From positions 372,001 through 436,000 of the forward strand of contig NC_135146.1 in the NCBI RefSeq assembly GCF_051014445.1: DNA of 64,000 nt, in the 5' to 3' direction. Below are positions 38,791 to 50,957 of this stretch, piece by piece (position 1 is the stretch's first letter; each line of letters begins with the position of its first letter). The DNA comes from Colletes latitarsis. Its lineage: Eukaryota; Arthropoda; Insecta; Hymenoptera; Colletidae. The notes beneath the pieces were generated by a model. It was not told the DNA's origin. It did not search any database and saw nothing but the letters and a program-made list of their open reading frames with translations. The position numbers and the translations under genes were made by a program.

Positions 38791-40016
38791 GCCAGATGCG
38801 GGCATAACCCAGACCTAACCTAGACCTAACCGGTGTTATCCTCTAAAATATTGATCGAAACCAGGTTTAATTGACAGCTTCAGTGTGTTACCACATTACT
38901 ACGTGATTCAAACACGGAAAAAACCCAGGATCTGGCCAACAAGTATGCGAAGAAGGCAAAATCATGAGCTAGATGCGGGCATAACCCAGACCTAACCGGT
39001 GTTATCCTCTGAAATATTCATCGAAACCAGGTTTAATTGACTGCTTCAGTGTGGTACCACATTACTGCGTTATTCAAACCCGAAAAGAACCCAGGATCTA
39101 GCCATCAAGTTTGCGAAAGGCGAAAGTATAAGCCAGATGCGCGCATATCTCAGACCTAACCCAGACCTAACCGGTGTTATCCTCTGAAATATTGATCGAA
39201 ACCAGGTTTAATTGACTGCTTCAGTGTGTTACCACATTACTACGTGATTCAAACACGGAAAAAACCCAGGATCTGGCCAACAGGTATGCGAAGAAGGCAA
39301 AATCATGAGCCAGATGCGGGCATAACCCAGACCTAACCCAGACCTAACCGGTGTTATCCTCTAAAATATTGATCGAAACCAGGTTTAATTGACTGCTTCA
39401 GTGTATTACCACATTACTACGTGATTCAAACACGAAAAAAACCCAGGATCTGGCCAACAAGTATGCGAAGAAGGCAAAATCATGAGCCAGATGCGAGCAT
39501 ATCCCAGACCTAACCCAGACCTAACCGGAGTTATCCTCTGAAATATTGATCGAAACCAGGTTTAATTGACTGCTTCAGTGTGTTGCCACATTACTACGTG
39601 ATTCAAACACGGAAAAAACCCAGGATCTGGCCAACAAGTATGCGAAGAAGGCAAAATCATGAGCCAGATGCGGGCATTTCCCAGACCTAACCCAGACCTA
39701 ACCGGCGTTATCCTCTAAAATATTGGTCGAAACCAGGTTTAATTGACTGCTTCAGTGTGTTACCACATTACTACGTGATTCAACCACGAAAAAAACCCAG
39801 GATCTGGCCAACAAGTATGCGAAGAAGGCAAAATCATAAGCCAGATGCGGGCATATCCCGGACCTATCCCAGACCTAACCGGTGTTATCCTCTAAAATAT
39901 TGATCGAAACCAGGTTTAATTGACTGCTTCAGTGTGTTACCACATTACTACGTGATTCAAACACGAAAAAACCCCAGGATCTGGCCAACAAGTATGCGAA
40001 GAAGGCAAAATCATGA
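38750..40016 (+). repeat. Seven-monomer tandem duplication, second copy
   Basis: Second copy of 37524..38790. Agreement stops where GAGCCAG becomes GAGCTAG near 40017. Confidence 0.75.
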
Positions 40017-41719
40017 GCTAGATGCGGGCATAACCCAGACCTAACCCAGACCTAACCGGTGTTATCCTCTAAAATATTGATCGAGACCAGATTTAATTGA
40101 CTGCTTCAGTGTGTTACCACATTACTACGTGATTCAAACGCGAAAAAAACCCAGGATCTGGCCAACAAGTATGCGAAGAAGGCAAGATCATGAGCCAGAT
40201 GCGGGCATATCCCGGACCTAACCCAGACCTAACCGGTGTTATCCTCTAAAATATTGATCGAAACCAGGTTTAATTGACAGCTTCAGTGTGTTACCACATT
40301 ACTACGTGATTCAAACACGGAAAAAACCCAGGATCTGGCCAACAAGTATGCGAAGAAGGCAAAATCATGAGCCGGATGCGGGCATAACCCAGACCTAACC
40401 CAGACCTAACCGGCGTTATCCTCTAAAATATTGATCGAAACCAGGTTTAATTGACAGCTTCAGTGTGTTACCACATTACTACGTGATTCAAACACGAAAA
40501 AAACCCAGGATCTGGCCAACAAGTATGCGAAGAAGGCAAAATCATGAGCCAGATGCGAGCATATCCCGGACCTAACCCAGACCTAACCGGTGTTATCCTC
40601 TAAAATATTGATTGAAACCAGGTTTTATTGACTGCTTCAGTGTATTACCACATTCCTACGTGATTCAAACACGAAAAAAACCCAGGATCTGGCCAACAAG
40701 TTTGCGAAAAAGGCGAAAGTATAAGCCAGATGCGCGCAAATCCCAGACCTAACCCAGACCTAACCGGTGTTATCCTCTAAAATATTGATCGAAACCAGGT
40801 TTAATTGACAGCTTCAGTGTGTTACCACATTACTACGTGATTCAAACACGGAAAAAACCCAGGATCTGGCCAACAAGTATGCGAAGAAGGCAAAATCATG
40901 AGCCAGATGCGGGCATAACCCAGACCTAACCGGTGTTATCCTCTGAAATATTGATCGAAACCAGGTTTAATTGACTGCTTCAGTGTGTTACCACATTACT
41001 ACGTGATTCAAACTCGGAAAATACCCGGGATCTGGCCAACAAGTTTGCGAAAAAGGCAAAATCATGAGCCAGATGCGGGCATAACCCAGACCTAACCCAG
41101 ACCTAACCGGTGTTATCCTCTAAAATATTGATCGAAACCAGGTTTAATTGACTGCTTCAGTGTGTTACCACATTACTACGTGATTCAAAGACGGAAAATA
41201 CCCAGGATCTGGCCAACAAGTATGCGAAGAAGGCAAAATCATGAGCCAGATGCGGGCATAACCCAGACCTAACCCAGACCTAACCGGTGTTATCCCCTGA
41301 AATATTGATCGAAACCAGGTTTAAGTGACTGCTTCAGTGTGTTACCACATTACTACATGATTCAAACACGAAAAAAACCCAGGGTCTGGGCAACAAGTAT
41401 GCGAAGAAGGCAAAATCATGAGCCAGATGCGGGCATAACCCAGACCTAACCCAGACCTAACCGGTGTTATCCTCTGAAATATTGATCGAAACCAGGTTTA
41501 ATTGACAGCTTCAGTGTGTTACCACATTACTACGTGATTCAAACACGAAAAAAACCCAGGATCTGGCCAACAAGTATGCGAAGAAGGCGAAAGTATAAGC
41601 CAGATGCGCGCATTTCCCAGACGTAACCCAGACCTAACCGGCGTTATCCTCTAAAATATTGGTCGAAACCAGGTTTAATTGACTGCTTCAGTGTGTTACC
41701 ACATTACTACGTGATTCAA

Positions 41720-43200
41720 CCACGAAAAAAACCCAGAATCTGGCCAACAAGTATGCGAAGAAGGCAAAATCATGAGCCAGATGCGGGCATATCCCGGACC
41801 TAACCCAGACCTAACCGGTGTTATCCTCTAAAATATTGATCGAAACCAGGTTTAAGTGACTGCTTCAGTGTGTTACCACATTCCTACGTGATTCAAACAC
41901 GAAAAAAACCCAGGATCTGGCCAAGAAGTATGCGAAGAAGGCAAAATCATGAGCCAGATGCGAGCATATCCCGGACCTAACCCAGACCTAACCGGTGTTA
42001 TCCTCTAAAATATTGATCGAAACCAGGTTTAATTGACTGCTTCAGTGTGTTACCACATTCCTACGTGATTCAAACACGAAAAAAACCCAGGATCTGGCCA
42101 AGAAGTATGCGAAGAAGGCGAAAGAATAAGCCAGATGCGCGCATTCCCCAGACCTAACCCAGACCTAACCGGTGTTATCCTCTGAAATATTGATCGAAAC
42201 CAGGTTTAATTGACTGCTTCAGTGTGTTACCACATTACTACGTGATTCAAACACGGAAAAAACCCAGGATCTGGCCAACAAGTATGCGAAGAAGGCAAAA
42301 TCATGAGCCAGATGCGGGCATAACCCAGACCTAACCCAGACCTAACCGGTGTTATCCTCTAGAATATTGATCGAAACCAGGTTTAATTGACGGCTTCAGT
42401 GTATTACCACATTACTACGTGATTCAAACACGAAAAAAACCCAGGATCTGGCCAACAAGTATGCGAAGAAGGCAAAATCATGAGCCAGATGCGGGCATAA
42501 CCCAGACCTAACCCAGACCTAACCGGTGTTATCCTCTGAAATATTGATCGAAACCAGGTTTAATTGACTGCTTCAGTGTGTTACCACATTACTACGTGAT
42601 TCAAACACGGAAAATACCCAGGATCTGGCCAAAAAGTTTGCGAAAAAGGCGAAAGTATAAGCCAGATGCGCGCAAATCCCAGACCTAACCCAGACCTAAC
42701 CGGTGTTATCCTCTAAAATATTGATCGAAACCAGGTTTTATTGACTGCTTCAGTGTGTTACCACATTACTACGTGATCAAACACGGAAAAAACCCAGGAT
42801 CTGGCCAATAAGTTTGCGATAAAGGTGAAAGTATAAGCCAGATGCGCGCATATCCCAGACCTACCCCACACCTAACCGGTGTTATCCTCTAAAATATTGA
42901 TCGAAACCAGGTTTAATTGACAGCTTCAGTGTGTTACCACATTACTACGTGATTCAAACACGAAAAAAACCCAGGATCTGGCCAACAAGTATGCGAAGAA
43001 GGCAAAATCATGAGCCAGATGCGGGCATAACCCAGACCTAACCCAGACCTAACCGGTGTTATCCTCTAAAATATTGATCGAAACCAGGTTTAATTGACAG
43101 CTTCAGTGTGTTACCACATTACTACGTGATTCAAACACGAAAAAAACCCAGGATCTGGCCAACAAGTATGCGAAGAAGGCAAAATCATGAGCCAGATGCG
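41720..43200 (+). repeat. 1.5-kb duplication inside the large segment, offset 5,460 bp, first copy
   Basis: The ACCCAGAATC variant at 41731 and the GATAAAGG monomer at 42818 recur at 47191 and 48278. A few single-base differences separate the copies, including CTACCCCAC against CTAACCCAC. This duplication is older than the 12-kb one, since both are copied within it. Confidence 0.75.
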
Positions 43201-46200
43201 AGCATATCCCGGACCTAACCCAGACCTAACCGGTGTTATCCTCTAAAATATTGATTGAAACCAGGTTTTATTGACTGCTTCAGTGTATTACCACATTACT
43301 ACGTGATTCAAGCACGAAAAAAACCCAGGATCTGGCCAACAAGTATGCGAAGAAGGCAAAATCATGAGCCAGATGCGGGCATAACCCAGACCTAACCCAG
43401 ACCTAACCGGTGTTATCCTCTAAAATATTGATCGAAACCAGGTTTAATTGACAGCTTCAGTGTGTTACCACATTACTACGTGATTCAAACACGAAAAAAA
43501 CCCAGGATCTGGCCAACAAGTATGCGAAGAAGGCAAAATCATGAGCCAGATGCGGGCATAACCCAGACCTAACCCAGACCTAACCGGTGTTATCCTCTAA
43601 AATATTGATCGAAACCAGGTTTAATTGACAGCTTCAGTGTGTTACCACATTACTACGTGATTCAAACACGAAAAAAACCCAGGATCTGGCCAACAAGTAT
43701 GCGAAGAAGGCAAAATCATGAGCCAGATGCGGGCATATCCTGGACCTAACCCAGACCTAACCGGTGTTATCCTCTAAAATATTGATAGAAGCCAGGTTTA
43801 ATTGACTGCTTCAGTGTGTTACCACATTCCTACGTGATTCAAACACGAAAAAAACCCAGGATCTGGCCAACAAGTTTGCGAAAAAGGCGAAAGTATAAGC
43901 CAGATGCGCGCAAATCCCAGACCTAACCCAGACCTAACCGGTGTTATCCTCTAAAATATTGATCGAAACCAGGTTTTATTGACTGCTTCAGTGTGTTACC
44001 ACATTACTACGTGATCAAACACGGAAAAAACCCAGGATCTGGCCAACAAGTATGCGAAGAAGGCAAAATCATGAGCCAGATGCGGGCATAACCCAGACCT
44101 AACCTAGACCTAACCGGTGTTATCCTCTAAAATATTGATCGAAACCAGGTTTAATTGACAGCTTCAGTGTGTTACCACATTACTACGTGATTCAAACACG
44201 GAAAAAACCCAGGATCTGGCCAACAAGTATGCGAAGAAGGCAAAATCATGAGCCAGATGCGGGCATATCCCGGACCTATCCCCGACCTAACCGGTGTTAT
44301 CCTCTAAAATATTGATCGAAACCAGGTTTAATTGACTGCTTCAGTGTGTTACCACATTACTACGTGATTCAAACACGGAAAAAACCCAGGATCTGGCCAA
44401 CAAGTTTGCGAAAAAGGCGAAAGTATAAGCCAGATGCGCGCAAATCCCAGACCTAACCCAGACCTAACCGGTGTTATCCTCTAAAATATTGATCGAAACC
44501 AGGTTTTATTGACTGCTTCAGTGTGTTACCACATTACTACGTGATCAAACACGGAAAAAACCCAGGATCTGGCCAATAAGTTTGCGATAAAGGTGAAAGT
44601 ATAAGCCAGATGCGCGCATATCCCAGACCTAACCCACACCTAACCGGTGTTATCCTCTAAAATATTGATCGAAACCAGGTTTAATTGACAGCTTCAGTGT
44701 GTTACCACATTACTACGTGATTCAAACACGGAAAAAACCCAGGATCTGGCCAACAAGTATGCGAAGAAGGCAAAATCATGAGCCAGATGCGGGCATAACC
44801 CAGACCTAACCGGTGTTATCCTCTGAAATATTGATCGAAACCAGGTTTAATTGACTGCTTCAGTGTGTTACCACATTACTACGTGATTCAAACACGGAAA
44901 ATACCCAGGATCTGGCCAACAAGTTTGCGAAAAAGGCGAAAGTATAAGCCAGATGCGCGCAAATCCCAGACCTAACCCAGACCAAACCGGTGTTATCCTC
45001 TAAAATATTGATCGAAACCAGGTTTTATTGACTGCTTCAGTGTGTTACCACATTACTACGTGATCAAACACGGAAAAAACCCAGGATCTGGCCAATAAGT
45101 TTGCGATAAAGGTGAAAGTATAAGCCAGATGCGCGCATATCCCAGACCTAACCCACACCTAACCGGTGTTATCCTCTAAAATATTGATCGAAACCAGGTT
45201 TAATTGACAGCTTCAGTGTGTTACCACATTACTACGTGATTCAAACACGAAAAAAACCCAGGATCTGGCCAACAAGTATGCGAAGAAGGCAAAATCATGA
45301 GCCAGATGCGGGCATAACCCAGACCTAACCCAGACCTAACCGGTGTTATCCTCTAAAATATTGATCGAAACCAGGTTTAATTGACAGCTTCAGTGTGTTA
45401 CCACATTACTACGTGATTCAAACACGAAAAAAACCCAGGATCTGGCCAACAAGTATGCGAAGAAGGCAAAATCATGAGCCAGATGCGAGCATATCCCGGA
45501 CCTAACCCAGACCTAACCGGTGTTATCCTCTAAAATATTGATTGAAACCAGGTTTTATTGACTGCTTCAGTGTATTACCACCTTACTACGTGATTCAAAC
45601 ACGAAAAAAACCCAGGATCTGGCCAACAAGTATGCGAAGAAGGCAAAATCATGAGCCAGATGCGGGCATAACCCAGACCTAACCCAGACCTAACCGGTGT
45701 TATCCTCTAAAATATTGATCGAAACCAGGTTTAATTGACAGCTTCAGTGTGTTACCACATTACTACGTGATTCAAACACGAAAAAAACCCAGGATCAGGC
45801 CAACAAGTATGCGGAGAAGGCAAAATCATGAGCCAGATGCGGGCATAACCCAGACCTAACCCAGACCTAACCGGTGTTATCCTCTAAAATATTGATCGAA
45901 ACCAGGTTTAATTGACAGCTTCAGTGTGTTACCACATTACTACGTGATTCAAACACGAAAAAAACCCAGGATCTGGCCAACAAGTATGCGAAGAAGGCAA
46001 AATCATGAGCCAGATGCGGGCATATCCTGGACCTAACCCAGACCTAACCGGTGTTATCCTCTAAAATATTGATAGAAGCCAGGTTTAATTGACTGCTTCA
46101 GTGTGTTACCACATTCCTACGTGATTCAAACACGAAAAAAACCCAGGATCTGGCCAACAAGTTTGCGAAAAAGGCGAAAGTATAAGCCAGATGCGCGCAA

Positions 46201-47179
46201 ATCCCAGACCTAACCCAGACCTAACCGGTGTTATCCTCTAAAATATTGATCGAAACCAGGTTTTATTGACTGCTTCAGTGTGTTACCACATTACTACGTG
46301 ATCAAACACGGAAAAAACCCAGGATCTGGCCAACAAGTATGCGAAGAAGGCAAAATCATGAGCCAGATGCGGGCATAACCCAGACCTAACCTAGACCTAA
46401 CCGGTGTTATCCTCTAAAATATTGATCGAAACCAGGTTTAATTGACAGCTTCAGTGTGTTACCACATTACTACGTGATTCAAACACGGAAAAAACCCAGG
46501 ATCTGGCCAACAAGTATGCGAAGAAGGCAAAATCATGAGCCAGATGCGGGCATAACCCAGACCTAACCGGTGTTATCCTCTGAAATATTGATCGAAACCA
46601 GGTTTAATTGACTGCTTCAGTGTGTTACCACATTACTACGTGATTCAAACTCGGAAAATACCCGGGATCTGGCCAACAAGTTTGCGAAAAAGGCAAAATC
46701 ATGAGCCAGATGCGGGCATAACCCAGACCTAACCCAGACCTAACCGGTGTTATCCTCTAAAATATTGATCGAAACCAGGTTTAATTGACTGCTTCAGTGT
46801 GTTACCACATTACTACGTGATTCAAAGACGGAAAATACCCAGGATCTGGCCAATAAGTATGCGAAGAAGGCAAAATCATGAGCCAGATGCGGGCATAACC
46901 CAGACCTAACCCAGACCTAACCGGTGTTATCCCCTGAAATATTGATCGAAACCAGGTTTAAGTGACTGCTTCAGTGTGTTACCACATTACTACATGATTC
47001 AAACACGAAAAAAACCCAGGGTCTGGGCAACAAGTATGCGAAGAAGGCAAAATCATGAGCCAGATGCGGGCATAACCCAGACCTAACCCAGACCTAACCG
47101 GTGTTATCCCCTGAAATATTGATCGAAACCAGGTTTAAGTGACTGCTTCAGTGTGTTACCACATTACTACGTGATTCAA

Positions 47180-48660
47180 ACACGAAAAAAACCCAGAATC
47201 TGGCCAACAAGTATGCGAAGAAGGCAAAATCATGAGCCAGATGCGGGCATATCCCGGACCTAACCCAGACCTAACCGGTGTTATCCTCTAAAATATTGAT
47301 CGAAACCAGGTTTAAGTGACTGCTTCAGTGTGTTACCACATTCCTACGTGATTCAAACACGAAAAAAACCCAGGATCTGGCCAAGAAGTATGCGAAGAAG
47401 GCAAAATCATGAGCCAGATGCGAGCATATCCCGGACCTAACCCAGACCTAACCGGTGTTATCCTCTAAAATATTGATCGAAACCAGGTTTAATTGACTGC
47501 TTCAGTGTGTTACCACATTCCTACGTGATTCAAACACGAAAAAAACCCAGGATCTGGCCAAGAAGTATGCGAAGAAGGCGAAAGAATAAGCCAGATGCGC
47601 GCATTTCCCAGACCTAACCCAGACCTAACCGGTGTTATCCTCTGAAATATTGATCGAAACCAGGTTTAATTGACTGCTTCAGTGTGTTACCACATTACTA
47701 CGTGATTCAAACACGGAAAAAACCCAGGATCTGGCCAACAAGTATGCGAAGAAGGCAAAATCATGAGCCAGATGCGGGCATAACCCAGACCTAACCCAGA
47801 CCTAACCGGTGTTATCCTCTAGAATATTGATCGAAACCAGGTTTAATTGACGGCTTCAGTGTATTACCACATTACTACGTGATTCAAACACGAAAAAAAC
47901 CCAGGATCTGGCCAACAAGTATGCGAAGAAGGCAAAATCATGAGCCAGATGCGGGCATAACCCAGACCTAACCCAGACCTAACCGGTGTTATCCTCTGAA
48001 ATATTGATCGAAACCAGGTTTAATTGACTGCTTCAGTGTGTTACCACATTACTACGTGATTCAAACACGGAAAATACCCAGGATCTGGCCAACAAGTTTG
48101 CGAAAAAGGCGAAAGTATAAGCCAGATGCGCGCAAATCCCAGACCTAACCCAGACCTAACCGGTGTTATCCTCTAAAATATTGATCGAAACCAGGTTTTA
48201 TTGACTGCTTCAGTGTGTTACCACATTACTACGTGATCAAACACGGAAAAAACCCAGGATCTGGCCAATAAGTTTGCGATAAAGGTGAAAGTATAAGCCA
48301 GATGCGCGCATATCCCAGACCTAACCCACACCTAACCGGTGTTATCCTCTAAAATATTGATCGAAACCAGGTTTAATTGACAGCTTCAGTGTGTTACCAC
48401 ATTACTACGTGATTCAAACACGAAAAAAACCCAGGATCTGGCCAACAAGTATGCGAAGAAGGCAAAATCATGAGCCAGATGCGGGCATAACCCAGACCTA
48501 ACCCAGACCTAACCGGTGTTATCCTCTAAAATATTGATCGAAACCAGGTTTAATTGACAGCTTCAGTGTGTTACCACATTACTACGTGATTCAAACACGA
48601 AAAAAACCCAGGATCTGGCCAACAAGTATGCGAAGAAGGCAAAATCATGAGCCAGATGCG
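47180..48660 (+). repeat. 1.5-kb duplication inside the large segment, second copy
   Basis: Second copy of 41720..43200. It diverges at about 48661, where this copy reads GCGGGCAT and the first reads GCGAGCAT. Confidence 0.75.
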
Positions 48661-49135
48661 GGCATAACCCAGACCTAACCCAGACCTAACCGGTGTTATC
48701 CTCTAAAATATTGATCGAAACCAGGTTTAATTGACAGCTTCAGTGTGTTACCACATTACTACGTGATTCAAACACGAAAAAAACCCAGGATCTGGCCAAC
48801 AAGTATGCGAAGAAGGCAAAATCATGAGCCAGATGCGGGCATATCCTGGACCTAACCCAGACCTACCCGGTGTTATCCTCTAAAATATTGATCGAAACCA
48901 GGTTTTATTGACTGCTTCAGTGTGTTACCACATTACTACGTGATCAAACACGGAAAAAACCCAGGATCTGGCCAACAAGTATGCGAAGAAGGCAAAATCA
49001 TGAGCCAGATGCGGGCATAACCCAGACCTAACCTAGACCTAACCGGTGTTATCCTCTAAAATATTGATCGAAACCAGGTTTAATTGACAGCTTCAGTGTG
49101 TTACCACATTACTACGTGATTCAAACACGGAAAAA

Positions 49136-50083
49136 ACCCAGGATCTGGCCAACAAGTATGCGAAGAAGGCAAAATCATGAGCCAGATGCGGGCATAACCC
49201 AGACCTAACCGGTGTTATCCTCTGAAATATTGATCGAAACCAGGTTTAATTGACTGCTTCAGTGTGTTACCACATTACTACGTGATTCAAACTCGGAAAA
49301 TACCCGGGATCTGGCCAACAAGTTTGCGAAAAAGGCAAAATCATGAGCCAGATGCGGGCATAACCCAGACCTAACCCAGACCTAACCGGTGTTATCCTCT
49401 AAAATATTGATCGAAACCAGGTTTAATTGACTGCTTCAGTGTGTTACCACATTACTACGTGATTCAAAGACGGAAAATACCCAGGATCTGGCCAATAAGT
49501 ATGCGAAGAAGGCTAAATCATGAGCCAGATGCGGGCATAACCCAGACCTAACCCAGACCTAACCGGTGTTATCCCCTGAAATATTGATCGAAACCAGGTT
49601 TAAGTGACTGCTTCAGTGTGTTACCACATTACTACATGATTCAAACACGAAAAAAACCCAGGGTCTGGGCAACAAGTATGCGAAGAAGGCAAAATCATGA
49701 GCCAGATGCGGGCATAACCCAGACCTAACCCAGACCTAACCGGTGTTATCCTCTGAAATATTGATCGAAACCAGGTTTAATTGACAGCTTCAGTGTGTTA
49801 CCACATTACTACGTGATTCAAACACGAAAAAAACCCAGGATCTGGCCAACAAGTATGCGAAGAAGGCGAAAGTATAAGCCAGATGCGCGCATTTCCCAGA
49901 CGTAACCCAGACCTAACCGGCGTTATCCTCTAAAATATTGGTCGAAACCAGGTTTAATTGACTGCTTCAGTGTGTTACCACATTACTACGTGATTCAACC
50001 ACGAAAAAAACCCAGGATCTGGCCAACAAGTATGCGAAGAAGGCAAAATCATGAGCCAGATGCGGGCATAACCCAGACCTAAC
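49136..50083 (+). repeat. Five-monomer tandem duplication, offset 874 bp, first copy
   Basis: AGGGTCTGGG at 49660 and 50534, and the one-unit monomer at about 49198 and 50072, recur 874 bp apart. That equals five monomers less one 11-mer. This block bridges the two 11.3-kb copies. Confidence 0.75.
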
Positions 50084-50957
50084 CGGTGTTATCCTCTGAA
50101 ATATTGATCGAAACCAGGTTTAATTGACTGCTTCAGTGTGTTACCACATTACTACGTGATTCAAACTCGGAAAATACCCGGGATCTGGCCAACAAGTTTG
50201 CGAAAAAGGCAAAATCATGAGCCAGATGCGGGCATAACCCAGACCTAACCCAGACCTAACCGGTGTTATCCTCTAAAATATTGATCGAAACCAGGTTTAA
50301 TTGACTGCTTCAGTGTGTTACCACATTACTACGTGATTCAAAGACGGAAAATACCCAGGATCTGGCCAATAAGTATGCGAAGAAGGCTAAATCATGAGCC
50401 AGATGCGGGCATAACCCAGACCTAACCCAGACCTAACCGGTGTTATCCCCTGAAATATTGATCGAAACCAGGTTTAAGTGACTGCTTCAGTGTGTTACCA
50501 CATTACTACATGATTCAAACACGAAAAAAACCCAGGGTCTGGGCAACAAGTATGCGAAGAAGGCAAAATCATGAGCCAGATGCGGGCATAACCCAGACCT
50601 AACCCAGACCTAACCGGTGTTATCCTCTGAAATATTGATCGAAACCAGGTTTAATTGACAGCTTCAGTGTGTTACCACATTACTACGTGATTCAAACACG
50701 AAAAAAACCCAGGATCTGGCCAACAAGTATGCGAAGAAGGCGAAAGTATAAGCCAGATGCGCGCATTTCCCAGACGTAACCCAGACCTAACCGGCGTTAT
50801 CCTCTAAAATATTGGTCGAAACCAGGTTTAATTGACTGCTTCAGTGTGTTACCACATTACTACGTGATTCAACCACGAAAAAAACCCAGGATCTGGCCAA
50901 CAAGTATGCGAAGAAGGCAAAATCATGAGCCAGATGCGGGCATAACCCAGACCTAAC
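50010..50957 (+). repeat. Five-monomer tandem duplication, second copy
   Basis: Second copy of 49136..50083. It lies across the junction of the large duplication, so the junction region itself was also amplified. Confidence 0.75.

Larger units (their letters stand above)
38747..50070 (+). repeat. 11.3-kb segmental duplication, first copy
   Basis: About 64 monomers recur at a fixed offset of 12,138 bp. Anchors at that exact offset include TAGACCTAAC (38821), GAAATATTCATC (39011), AGGGTCTGGG (41381), CTACCCCACA (42861), AGCACG (43311) and CCTTACTACG (45581). A constant offset over 11 kb means there is no net indel between copies. By eye I found no difference between the anchors I compared. Confidence 0.85.
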
